The translations under genes and the position numbers were made by a program. Shown here in pieces: positions 56,045 to 62,763 of a DNA stretch of 64,000 bases (within the stretch, counting starts at the first letter, position 1; the number at the start of each line of letters is the position of its first letter). The notes below the pieces were generated by a model. That model had not been told where the DNA came from. It worked only from the letters and a program-made list of their open reading frames with translations, and did not search any database. Origin of the DNA: Flavobacterium sp. UBA7663 (GTDB lineage Bacteria > Bacteroidota > Bacteroidia > Flavobacteriales > Flavobacteriaceae); assembly GCF_002483315.1 (NCBI RefSeq), contig NZ_DLHR01000019.1, positions 310,001 through 374,000 on the forward strand, read 5' to 3'.

Positions 56045-56647
56045 TTATTTTTTCTTTTTTCCACCTTTTTCTGCTTTTGCAGCTTCTTGAGCAGCTTTCA
56101 TTGCAGCACGAGAAATTCTTACTTGACAAACAACAGTGTTGTCTGGGTGCATTAATTTGAAATTGTTTGTTTCTAATTTAGTCACATACAATTTATTACC
56201 CATTTCTAATTCAGAAATACTTGCTTCAACAAAGTCAGGTAAGTTTTTAGGTAAAGCTTTAACTTTTAAACGACGTTGGTTTAAACGTAAAACACCTCCT
56301 AATAAAACACCTGGAGAAGTTCCTGTGATTTTAACTGGCACTTCCATAACGATTTCTTTGTCGTCACTTAATTGGAAGAAGTCAATGTGTAAAATTTTGT
56401 CAGAAACTGGGTGAAACTGAATGTCTTGCATAATTACATTGTAAGACGTTCCGTTTAACTCAACTACAACTGTGTGTGCGTTTGGAGTGTAAACTAAATC
56501 TTTAAATGCTCTTTCGTCTGCAACAAAATGAACTGGCTGATTTCCTCCGTAGATAACGCAAGGAACCATTCCAGCATCACGTACGGCTTTAGTTGCCTTT
56601 TTACCTACGTTTTCTCTTTCTGATCCTTTAATCGTAATTGATTTCAT
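56045..56647 (-). CDS. rplY: 50S ribosomal protein L25/general stress protein Ctc
   Basis: A 200-aa two-domain L25 (TL5/Ctc type) binding 5S rRNA. The N-terminal L25 domain (about 1-90) has MKSITIKGSERENVGKKATK, VPCVIYGG and the LHIDFFQLS strand. The C-terminal Ctc domain (about 95-180) has EVPVKITGTSPGVLLGGVL and RRLKVKALPKNLPDFVEAS. It ends in a basic alanine/lysine-rich tail. Together with prs upstream this is a widely conserved gene order (prs-rplY-pth). Confidence 0.96.
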   Translation of the reverse strand: MKSITIKGSERENVGKKATKAVRDAGMVPCVIYGGNQPVHFVADERAFKDLVYTPNAHTVVVELNGTSYNVIMQDIQFHPVSDKILHIDFFQLSDDKEIVMEVPVKITGTSPGVLLGGVLRLNQRRLKVKALPKNLPDFVEASISELEMGNKLYVTKLETNNFKLMHPDNTVVCQVRISRAAMKAAQEAAKAEKGGKKKK

Positions 56648-56696
56648 TGTAAAATATATATAATTAATAAATACTTATTAAGGTGGTTGCTTTTGA

Positions 56697-57638
56697 TTAC
56701 ATCAAAAATTTACCACTGATAGAGTTGTTGTTTTGAACCATGTGCATTACTTCTGCAAATAATGGAGCACAACTCACTACTTTTATTTTGTTTGATTCTT
56801 TTCTTAAAGGAATTGAATCGGTAACAATTAACTCTAATAATTGAGAGTTTTCAATTTTTTCGTATGCCTCACCAGATAAAATAGGGTGCGTACAAATTGC
56901 TCTTACACTTAATGCTCCTTTTTCCATCATTACATCGGCAGCTTTTGCTAATGTGCCTCCGGTGTCAATCATGTCGTCAACTAAGATAACATTTCTTCCT
57001 TTTACGTCTCCAATTAACTCCATAGTGTCAATTACATTTGCTTTTTTTCTTTGTTTGTAGCAAACTACAACGTCTGATTCTAAAAATTTAGAATAAGCAT
57101 ATGCTCTTTTTGAACCTCCCATGTCCGGAGAAGCGATCGTTAAATTTTCTAAATTTAAACTTCTCACATAAGGCAAAAAGATTGTAGAAGCAAACAAATG
57201 ATCTACCGGTTTTTCAAAGAAACCTTGAATTTGATCGGCATGTAAATCCATGGTCATAATTCGGGTTGCTCCAGCAGTTTCTAATAGTTTTGCAACTAAT
57301 TTTGCTCCAATTGGCACTCTTGGCTTATCTTTTCTGTCTTGTCTTGCCCAACCAAAATAAGGAATAACCGCGGTAATATGTCTAGCAGATGCTCTTTTTG
57401 CAGCATCTATCATCAATAATAATTCCATTAAATTGTCTGCACTTGGAAATGTAGAACAAACTAGGAAAACGCGCAATCCTCTAATTGACTCTTCAAAAGA
57501 AGGCTGAAATTCGCCATCACTATATTTAGAGAACGTAATCTTACCTAGCGGAACACCATACTTTTCAGCAATTTGTTCGGCTAAATACACACTCTGAGAA
57601 CATGCAAAAATTTTTGCTTCTGGTTCTTGATACAGCAT
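56697..57638 (-). CDS. prs: ribose-phosphate pyrophosphokinase
   Basis: A 313-aa enzyme making PRPP from ribose 5-phosphate and ATP. Seen: IPYFGWARQDRKDKPRVPI (ATP loop), MTMDLHADQIQGFFEKPVDHL (metal and substrate site), ASPDMGGSKRAYAYSKFL and the PRPP loop VILVDDMIDTGGTLAKAA. The length is normal. It is followed on the same strand by rplY and pth. A TAAATTTG box on the minus strand (57690-57697) fits a promoter about 55 nt before the start. Confidence 0.96.
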   Translation of the reverse strand: MLYQEPEAKIFACSQSVYLAEQIAEKYGVPLGKITFSKYSDGEFQPSFEESIRGLRVFLVCSTFPSADNLMELLLMIDAAKRASARHITAVIPYFGWARQDRKDKPRVPIGAKLVAKLLETAGATRIMTMDLHADQIQGFFEKPVDHLFASTIFLPYVRSLNLENLTIASPDMGGSKRAYAYSKFLESDVVVCYKQRKKANVIDTMELIGDVKGRNVILVDDMIDTGGTLAKAADVMMEKGALSVRAICTHPILSGEAYEKIENSQLLELIVTDSIPLRKESNKIKVVSCAPLFAEVMHMVQNNNSISGKFLM

Positions 57639-57762
57639 GTTAATTTATTGTTTAGTAGTTAGTTAGTGTTGTGTCGTGTTAACGAGGTGCAAATTTAGAA
57701 ATAAAATCGAACTCTGAAAGGATATTTTTAACTATTTTTTTATGAATTGCAGAAATATTTTT

Positions 57763-57770
57763 TACATTTG
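57763..57770 (+). promoter_or_regulatory. -7 box upstream of tRNA-Leu
   Basis: TACATTTG matches TAnnTTTG, 34 nt before the mature tRNA. The closest TTG is only 13 nt upstream, so the -33 element is unclear. Confidence 0.45.
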
Positions 57771-57804
57771 CACCCACTTAATGATTTAACCATCATTTCC
57801 CATT

Positions 57805-57884
57805 GCCCGGATGGCGGAATTGGTAGACGCGCACGACTCAAACTCGTGTACTTAGGTGTGTGGGTTCGATTCCCACTCCGGGTA
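57805..57884 (+). tRNA. tRNA-Leu (anticodon CAA)
   Basis: The acceptor stem GCCCGGA pairs with TCCGGGT (G-U at the first pair). The D-arm contains AATTGGTAGAC. The anticodon stem CACGA/TCGTG encloses loop CTCAAAC with anticodon CAA. A long class II variable region follows, and the T-arm is GTGGG-TTCGATT-CCCAC. The discriminator base is A; CCA is not encoded (ACTA follows). Boundaries were set by hand folding and could be off by a base. Its 3' half is also read on the opposite strand as the tail of the recombinase gene. Confidence 0.95.
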
Positions 57885-59481
57885 CTAAATGAGACTTATC
57901 AGGATTTTCTTGATAAGTCTTTTTTATTTTGTCACCATAAGTATTTGAAAAACAATTAGTTAATTCGAACAAAGCCCCTGTTTTTGAGGTTAGATATTCT
58001 TTGTTTTTAAGTGAATATTGTAAACCTTCGGGAAATAGTAATTTTTGTAATACTCTCTTTTGGTTGTATTCTAGGTTTTCATAGAATTCAGAAGGGTTCA
58101 CAGCGATTTTTGTAAAATACTTTATGGCTTTTTCCTGGTTAGATTTTTTTGTTGGTAAATTTTCAATTTCAATCATTTTTTGATTCATAGACTCTTTTAA
58201 TTTTTGATTTTGTCTCTCAAAAATATCTTTTGAAATTTCATTCACAGCAAATCTATACTCTATTAAATCCATTTTCTCTTTTAAATCATTTATCTCTGAT
58301 GTCAATATTCTTTTCTTGTCTTTTGAATTATCTTTTTCATCTTCTAGAATTACTTTAACTTGTTCAATAAATAATTCTTTAAGATTATCACTAAGTTTAA
58401 AATTATCTACTAGTTTTAAAAAAGCAGTATTCACACCTTCGCTGTTTGAACTTGGTTTGGTTTCTGCATTAGCAGTTTTATTACAAGAATTGCACTTATA
58501 ATAGAATAAATTTTTCTTCTTGTTTTTATAGGATGTCATTGTATTATTGCAATCACCACAAATTAAATATTTTGGAACTAATGGTGTTTCTATTTTACCA
58601 CTTAACTTTTCAATTCCAATTTTAGTTGTACCATTAATAATCTTTTGGAGCTTATTAAATTCAGTTTTTGAAATTAATGGTTCCCAATTTCCTTTAATAT
58701 AAGTATCATCTAATAATGAGTTACAAACTCTACCTGCATAAAATTCATTTCTCCACATGTTTGATAATGATTGATACGCCATTCTAATGCCTTTTGACGA
58801 CAACCATTCAATGATTTGTTTATCTGTGTATGATTCGTAAATTTTCTTTTTAAAAGCTTCTCTGTAAATTAATCCTTCTTTATTGATTTTGATTTCTTGT
58901 TTAGCTTGAACTTTTTCAGGATTTGTTACTCTTGGTCCATAATGATCATATCCTTTCGGTGTTCTTCCAAATAGTTTGCCATTATTAAGTGAGTTAATTA
59001 ATCCTGGAATAATTGTGTCTTGTCTGTTGAAGTTTTCTTTCTGAGCATAAAGAAGCTGAGTAGAAAATTCGTTTTCAGCTCTTTCGTTAAAGGTGTTATG
59101 ACCCGTACTTACAGAATACAAATACACATTAAACTCCTTTCTAAGACTAACAAAAAGTTGAATATGCTCAGCACCAGCCCTGCCAAACCTACTTGGAGAC
59201 CAGATTAAGATTATTTTTGGTCGTTTTGAGTAATGCGTTTTTTTAAGCTTATTTATAAGCTCTTTTAAAGTACTTTGTGTATTAATTTTTTTTGAACTTT
59301 CATATTCTGCATCAAATTCGTCAGTTATATTAAGTCCATTTTCTTTTGCAAAGTTTTTTATTCTTTTTACTTGAGTTTCTATACTTCCATTATTCATGAA
59401 TTGCTCTTTTGTAGAAACTCTTGTATACGACCAAACTGATGTTCCAAAAAAGTCTTTAAGTTGAAGGTTTTTAGTTTTCAT
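57838..59481 (-). CDS. large serine recombinase (integrase) abutting tRNA-Leu
   Basis: A 547-aa site-specific recombinase. The resolvase-type catalytic domain (about 14-155) has the nucleophile S23 in WSYTRVSTKEQ and IWSPSRFGRAGAEH. A recombinase domain (about 165-300) is followed by a zinc ribbon with C308/C311 and C330/C333 and a coiled-coil region (about 385-450). The final 16 or so residues (LVPGVGIEPTHLSTRV) are antisense to the tRNA-Leu gene, so the stop codon used here comes from the integration site and the native end may differ. It marks the left boundary of a mobile island. A 54-aa ORF overlaps its start by 11 nt. Confidence 0.9.
   Translation of the reverse strand: MKTKNLQLKDFFGTSVWSYTRVSTKEQFMNNGSIETQVKRIKNFAKENGLNITDEFDAEYESSKKINTQSTLKELINKLKKTHYSKRPKIILIWSPSRFGRAGAEHIQLFVSLRKEFNVYLYSVSTGHNTFNERAENEFSTQLLYAQKENFNRQDTIIPGLINSLNNGKLFGRTPKGYDHYGPRVTNPEKVQAKQEIKINKEGLIYREAFKKKIYESYTDKQIIEWLSSKGIRMAYQSLSNMWRNEFYAGRVCNSLLDDTYIKGNWEPLISKTEFNKLQKIINGTTKIGIEKLSGKIETPLVPKYLICGDCNNTMTSYKNKKKNLFYYKCNSCNKTANAETKPSSNSEGVNTAFLKLVDNFKLSDNLKELFIEQVKVILEDEKDNSKDKKRILTSEINDLKEKMDLIEYRFAVNEISKDIFERQNQKLKESMNQKMIEIENLPTKKSNQEKAIKYFTKIAVNPSEFYENLEYNQKRVLQKLLFPEGLQYSLKNKEYLTSKTGALFELTNCFSNTYGDKIKKTYQENPDKSHLVPGVGIEPTHLSTRV
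57892..57926 (+). terminator. terminator of tRNA-Leu
   Basis: The perfect 10-bp stem AGACTTATCA/TGATAAGTCT with a 9-nt loop is followed by a T-run. It lies inside the 3' end of the oppositely oriented recombinase reading frame. Confidence 0.85.
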
Positions 59482-59635
59482 CTTTTATTTGTTCTAAAAT
59501 TAATTTTGTGAATTCATAAAGTTGCAATGAAAGTTCATATAGATTTTCCTCGTCAACGTTAGTTATGTGTTTTTTTATTATTTCTGGGTTAAGTAATTGC
59601 TTATTGCAACCACTTTGATTTTCTTCCTGGCCCAT
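59471..59635 (-). CDS. small ORF (54 aa) upstream of and overlapping the recombinase
   Basis: Reads MGQEENQSGCNKQLLNPEII and then helical, acidic sequence ending LILEQIKDEN. Its stop codon lies inside the first codons of the recombinase gene (11-nt overlap, ATGAAAACTAA), which would allow translational coupling. The protein is small, acidic and predicted helical; it could be a recombination directionality factor or simply a leader ORF. No family recognised. Whether it is translated is inferred only from the overlap and the absence of competing features. Confidence 0.45.
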   Translation of the reverse strand: MGQEENQSGCNKQLLNPEIIKKHITNVDEENLYELSLQLYEFTKLILEQIKDEN

Positions 59636-59696
59636 ATCTTGATAAAGATAAAACGGGCTGATTCATCAGGAACCGAGTAAGTTCTACAATTCTCAT
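59601..59696 (-). CDS. possible very small ORF (31 aa)
   Basis: MRIVELTRFLMNQPVLSLSR followed by a basic tail ending KSKWLQ. It starts 3 nt after the regulator stop codon and overlaps the 54-aa ORF in another frame. It may be a chance frame. Confidence 0.2.
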   Translation of the reverse strand: MRIVELTRFLMNQPVLSLSRYGPGRKSKWLQ

Positions 59697-59699
59697 AAA

Positions 59700-60557
59700 T
59701 TATGATTTTACTGTTACTTTGTAATTTCCTTGGCTTCTAGTTTCAATAGTTACTTTTGAACCATTTGGAAGTTTTGTGTTTAAGAAAAAGTTTGCCAATT
59801 CTTCTGATTTTTTATGACTCTCTGTTATTTTACAAATCTTCTTTTTACCATCTACTAATACTTCTATTTCCATTAGTTTTGGCTTGTCATAAACAAGTGT
59901 CCTTCGAATGATATTTTCTACATTGGTTAAATATTCAATATCATCATTAATTTTATCAATTTCTAAACCTATCAATTTTGATAAATGTGGAAGGAACGGA
60001 ATAGAAATTACTGTTTTTCCATAGAAAATATTGTTAAGGTCAGAATTCAATTGTAATCCCGATTTAGAAAATATAAATTCTTCTTTATTTGGGCAATAGA
60101 TAAATGAATACAATGTTCTGTTTGAAATTAATGAATCTTTGATACAATCTGTAAATGGATTTATTACTCTTCTAAAAACATCAACCATAATATGTTCGTT
60201 TTCCAAGAAATGTTTTAACCAACCTTTATCTTCATCACTTAACGAATCTCCTTTTTTATTAAGATGGAATTCAAATACCTTATCAGCATATTTCTCGTAA
60301 AATGGTTTTTCCCATACATCATAAGAAAGTTTTTCAAGTTTCTTTGAATCAATACCAATGTTTGATAGCTCATTAATAATCATTAACCATAAAGCCTCTG
60401 CCATATTCATAAACCCTTTTTTTTCTTTCTCAAAAAAAGGGACAATTTTTCTTTCTTTCCAATAATTAATTTGTCTCGAAGAAATATTTATGTCTTTTGG
60501 AAGAAGCCTTTTATTGTCAAGAGTTTCACCAATTTCTTTATAAACGATACTATTCAT
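59700..60557 (-). CDS. MerR-like HTH regulator of the island
   Basis: A 285-aa protein. The N-terminal 75 residues look like a MerR-type winged helix: LPKDINISSRQINYWKERKIVPFFEKEKKGFMNMAEALWLMIINEL, with a following helix GIDSKKLEKLSYDVW. The remainder (about 90-285) is unassigned and might form an effector or dimerisation domain. It is divergent from the 118-aa gene across an 86-nt gap holding a perfect 10-bp inverted repeat, so autoregulation of both directions is likely. Same strand as the recombinase, so it may control excision or recombinase expression. An excisionase-like role is an alternative. Confidence 0.7.
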   Translation of the reverse strand: MNSIVYKEIGETLDNKRLLPKDINISSRQINYWKERKIVPFFEKEKKGFMNMAEALWLMIINELSNIGIDSKKLEKLSYDVWEKPFYEKYADKVFEFHLNKKGDSLSDEDKGWLKHFLENEHIMVDVFRRVINPFTDCIKDSLISNRTLYSFIYCPNKEEFIFSKSGLQLNSDLNNIFYGKTVISIPFLPHLSKLIGLEIDKINDDIEYLTNVENIIRRTLVYDKPKLMEIEVLVDGKKKICKITESHKKSEELANFFLNTKLPNGSKVTIETRSQGNYKVTVKS

Positions 60558-60580
60558 TTTGTTGTAACTTTTAAATAAAA

Positions 60581-60602
60581 ATATTTACCATTTGGTAAAT
60601 AT
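60581..60602. promoter_or_regulatory. operator-like palindrome between the MerR-like regulator and the 118-aa gene
   Basis: ATATTTACCA-TT-TGGTAAATAT, a perfect 10-bp inverted repeat. For the rightward gene it covers a TTTG (60591-60594), 20 nt before TAATTTAG (60615-60622), a near match to a -7 box. This fits a repressor/activator site for the adjacent regulator. Confidence 0.6.
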
Positions 60603-60643
60603 ATAAATATTTTTTAATTTAGCAAAAATATAAATGGTTAATT

Positions 60644-61000
60644 ATGAAAAAGATAGATCCATATACTAAAGAAGAGTTTATTCCAAAGCGAAGAAATCAG
60701 GTTTTTGCTAACTCAAAAAACAAAACTGATTATCACAATGCACAAGCAAATGAATTGAGAGAGAGAAGAGCAGTTATAGATAAAAAAATTCATAGCAATC
60801 ATATGCTTTTGCTTGAACTTTTAAAGGTTAAAGATAGAATAGAAATAGATGAGAAAATTCTTGAAGGCAAAGGTTTTTTCTTTAATGTTTTCAATCATAC
60901 AGCAAAGTATGATAATAGGTGGGCAAATGCAATTTATGAATTTATATATTTTAAAGAAAAAGATACTAACATAATAATAATTAGAGATGGTAGATTTTAG
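60644..61000 (+). CDS. conserved hypothetical protein (118 aa) of the island
   Basis: A soluble protein opening DPYTKEEFIPKRRNQVFANS, a motif that recurs in small Bacteroidota proteins found with mobile elements (the usual form has P-KR-NQ-FAS). The middle is helical (NELRERRAVIDKKI) and the C-terminal part has GKGFFFNVFNHTAKYDNRW and a beta strand NIIIIRDGRF. There are no catalytic signatures. Function unknown; a nucleic-acid-associated role is only a guess. Its 3' end overlaps the 63-aa ORF by 14 nt, and it is transcribed away from the MerR-like regulator. Confidence 0.65.
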   Translation: MKKIDPYTKEEFIPKRRNQVFANSKNKTDYHNAQANELRERRAVIDKKIHSNHMLLLELLKVKDRIEIDEKILEGKGFFFNVFNHTAKYDNRWANAIYEFIYFKEKDTNIIIIRDGRF

Positions 61001-61178
61001 AGATGTTATGATTATTGACAATAGTCAAGATTATGAAAATTTAGTTGAGAAAAATAATGTTCTAGAGAAGAAGAATTATTTTTTAGGTATAATAGTAACT
61101 ACTTTAATAATTACTGCTATACTAGCTTATAATGAAGCTAAAGAAAGTAAAAAAAGATGTGTTTTTTATAAAAATTAA
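60987..61178 (+). CDS. small single-pass membrane protein (63 aa)
   Basis: Reads MVDFRDVMIIDNSQDYENLV, then a charged helical part, one membrane segment (about 31-47, YFLGIIVTTLIITAILA) and a basic tail. It overlaps the 118-aa gene by 14 nt; the in-frame ATG at 61008 is an alternative start. No family recognised. The arrangement suggests co-expression with the 118-aa protein. Confidence 0.45.
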   Translation: MVDFRDVMIIDNSQDYENLVEKNNVLEKKNYFLGIIVTTLIITAILAYNEAKESKKRCVFYKN

Positions 61179-61200
61179 TCAATATTAAATTAAATGCTTC

Positions 61201-61230
61201 AAAAAAATTCTTCAGCGAAGTGTTTTTTTT
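61201..61230 (+). terminator. probable terminator of the two-gene unit
   Basis: A-rich sequence, the stem CTTC-AGC-GAAG and a T8 run; an extended A/T stem with one mismatch is possible. It follows the 63-aa ORF. Confidence 0.6.
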
Positions 61231-61255
61231 GATAGATACCTAGTTAGTTTTTATG

Positions 61256-61283
61256 TTTTAAAACGTATTAATACGTTTTAAAA
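61256..61283. repeat. 28-bp perfect palindrome
   Basis: TTTTAAAACGTATT followed directly by its reverse complement, with no spacer. Its core GTATTAATAC recurs at 61295-61304, centre to centre 30 bp. No T-run or ORF is associated. It could be a dimer-binding site pair or part of an element end. Confidence 0.7.
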
Positions 61284-61309
61284 TGTTTAGATATGTATTA
61301 ATACAACTG

Positions 61310-61391
61310 GGTAATGTTTCAGATTTAGTGATGAGCACTTTTTTGATGTTGGTAATGTTTCAGATTTAGTGATGAGCACTTTTTTGATGTT
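61310..61391 (+). repeat. two perfect tandem copies of a 41-bp IS1-type left end
   Basis: Copies at 61310-61350 and 61351-61391 are identical. Each begins GGTAATGTTTCAGATTTAGT, whose first 23 bases agree with the E. coli IS1 terminal repeat (GGTAATGACTCCAACTTATT...) at 17 positions by my alignment from memory. Confidence 0.75.
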
Positions 61392-61462
61392 TAACAAATT
61401 GATAATCAACAAAAATTAAAAATAATTGTAAAAAAGATGAGCTATATAGTTCATCTTTTTTT

Positions 61463-61669
61463 ATGTTTAAAGCTCTTAAATCTAAGAAAATGATAAAAAA
61501 TGAAACCTCGTGTATCAGATTTAGTGATAACAAAATTTGCCCAAGTTGTAATTCAAATCATGTTATCAAAAACGGTTTTACAGCAAACAAAAAACAACAA
61601 TATATTTGTAAATCATGTAAAAATAGATTCATAGATTTTTATACTTATAAAGCTTATATCAATAGGTAA
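61463..61669 (+). CDS. IS1-family InsA-like zinc-binding protein
   Basis: A 68-aa ORF with the IS1 N-terminal zinc-binding pattern CPSC...C-x2-C (CPSCNSNHVIKNGFTANKKQ, then YICKSCKNRFIDFYT). It ends AYINR-stop. A -1 shift at the last codon before the stop joins it to the InsB frame with no loss (AYINR/VNKRIVQFTKEG), as in IS1 where the transposase is a frameshift fusion; however no A6C slippery run is seen, so a mutational frameshift is equally possible. The first 24 residues are atypical and include a copy of the terminal-repeat word TCAGATTTAGTGAT. Confidence 0.75.
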   Translation: MFKALKSKKMIKNETSCIRFSDNKICPSCNSNHVIKNGFTANKKQQYICKSCKNRFIDFYTYKAYINR

Positions 61670-62187
61670 ACAAAAGAATTGTTCAATTTACAAAAGAAGG
61701 ATTGGGTATACGAAGCACAGCAAGAATTTTAAAAATATCGACAACTACCTTATTGAAAAGAATAATCGCAATTGCTAAGAAAATCCCTAGCCAACCTATT
61801 TTTAAACACAAAACCTATGAAGTTGACGAGATCAGAACGTTTATAAAAAACAAAGAAAAACCAATTTGGATTGTCTATGCCTTGGAAAGAAAAACAAGAC
61901 AAGTTGTAAATTTTAGCATTGGCAGAAGAACTAAAAGAACATTGCAATATGTAACTAATACGTTATTGTTGTCTAATCCTAAAACAATTTATACAGATAA
62001 GTTAGTACATTATAAGTCATTACTAAATAATGTTGTACACAATACAAAGCCATTTGGTACAAATCATATAGAAAGAAAAAACCTTTCATTAAGAACTCAT
62101 CTAAAACGCCTGAACAGGAAAACTATTTGCTTTTCAAAAAGTTTTATATTGTTGCAATGTGTTTTAAGGATTTATTTTTGGGGATAG
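61666..62187 (+). CDS. IS1-family transposase, InsB-like part
   Basis: The catalytic part of an IS1 transposase. The frame is open from 61666 (VNKRIVQFTKEGLGIRSTAR), upstream of its first ATG at 61702. DDE-type residues: D in YEVDEIRTFI, D in IYTDKLVHYKSLL and E in NHIERKNLSLRTHLKRLNR, with the IS1 hallmark RKTICFSKS. The C-terminus IYFWG is the normal family end. Expression as transposase would require a -1 shift from the InsA-like frame. Confidence 0.85.
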   Translation, partial: VNKRIVQFTKEGLGIRSTARILKISTTTLLKRIIAIAKKIPSQPIFKHKTYEVDEIRTFIKNKEKPIWIVYALERKTRQVVNFSIGRRTKRTLQYVTNTLLLSNPKTIYTDKLVHYKSLLNNVVHNTKPFGTNHIERKNLSLRTHLKRLNRKTICFSKSFILLQCVLRIYFWG

Positions 62188-62200
62188 TTCGATATTTGTT

Positions 62201-62600
62201 TTAAATCTTAGGTGCATTTTTCCAGTAGGCTTTCAGTTTTTCAGCATATTCTTTTGGAGTTATTTTAATATAGCTTAAAAATTGAGCTTCAGTTTTATGT
62301 CCTGTTATTTTCATAATGGTTAATGTGTCAATTTTTCCATACAAGTTAGTTGCAAAAGAACGTCTACAAATGTGGGAGCTAACTAACTCATGTTTTTTAT
62401 ATATTCCTGTTTTCTTCCTATAAATGATTTCTTTTTTGCAATCTTTTTCAGTTATTATTTCGTCCATTATTGCTCCCTCAACTTCTTCAGAAATTCCAAC
62501 TTATTTACAACCTTTTTTAAATAGTTCTCATTTTTGTTAGCTGATTCTTTTGTGAGTTTTCATTTCTTTTATCAAGAATAAATATAATTTGTTTAAGTTA
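62201..62600 (-). pseudogene. tyrosine recombinase remnant with frameshifts
   Basis: The intact 3' part (62201-62467 and in frame up to about 62500) encodes the C-terminal catalytic region: SSHICRRSFATNLYG (HxxR), MKITGHKTE (His) and FLSYIKITP (nucleophile Tyr). Upstream, the homology continues in other frames: GISEEVEGAIM in this frame, NENYLKKVVNK in a second, and ILDKRNENS in a third. The gene is therefore broken by at least two frameshifts, and its N-terminal half with the first catalytic arginine is gone. It abuts the truncated IS1 element at its 3' end. Confidence 0.8.
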
Positions 62601-62715
62601 CTACTAGAGCAAAAAAAGAGTTTTCTAAATGTTTGAATTTTTTAATAAAAATATTGTACATTTATTTTATCAAGACTGAAAGTTCAAAAAAAGTTAAGAT
62701 TTTTAGATAGAATTA

Positions 62716-62748
62716 AAAAAGCCACTTGAATTTCAAGTGGCTTTTTCT
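62716..62748 (-). terminator. terminator of the amylase gene
   Basis: The stem AAAAAGCCACTTGAA/TTCAAGTGGCTTTTT is almost perfectly palindromic and lies 16 nt beyond the amylase stop. T-runs occur on both strands. Confidence 0.85.
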
Positions 62749-62763
62749 TAACTAACTATAAAT

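Larger units (their letters stand above)
61310..62187 (+). mobile_element. IS1-family insertion sequence, right end missing
   Basis: Bounded on the left by the tandem IS1-type ends and containing the InsA-like and InsB-like reading frames. No copy of the terminal repeat follows InsB: only 13 nt separate its stop from the stop of the tyrosine recombinase remnant. The element is therefore truncated on the right and probably immobile on its own. Confidence 0.75.
57885..62600. mobile_element. tRNA-Leu-associated genomic island (degenerate integrative element)
   Basis: A compact AT-rich block between conserved chromosomal genes. It begins at the 3' end of tRNA-Leu with a serine recombinase, followed by a MerR-like regulator, small unknown genes, an IS1-family element and a tyrosine recombinase remnant. 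The left edge is placed by the tRNA. No second copy of the tRNA 3' end (attR) was found by eye, so the right edge, placed before the amylase terminator, is approximate. Confidence 0.65.

Noticed and set aside
57747..57959. Plus-strand 70-aa ORF containing CPDGGIGRRARL
   Set aside because: It is a translation of the tRNA-Leu gene and its terminator, not a protein gene.
61310..61391. The 41-bp tandem repeat as a short CRISPR array
   Set aside because: The copies are directly adjacent with no spacers, and the start matches an IS1-type terminal repeat.
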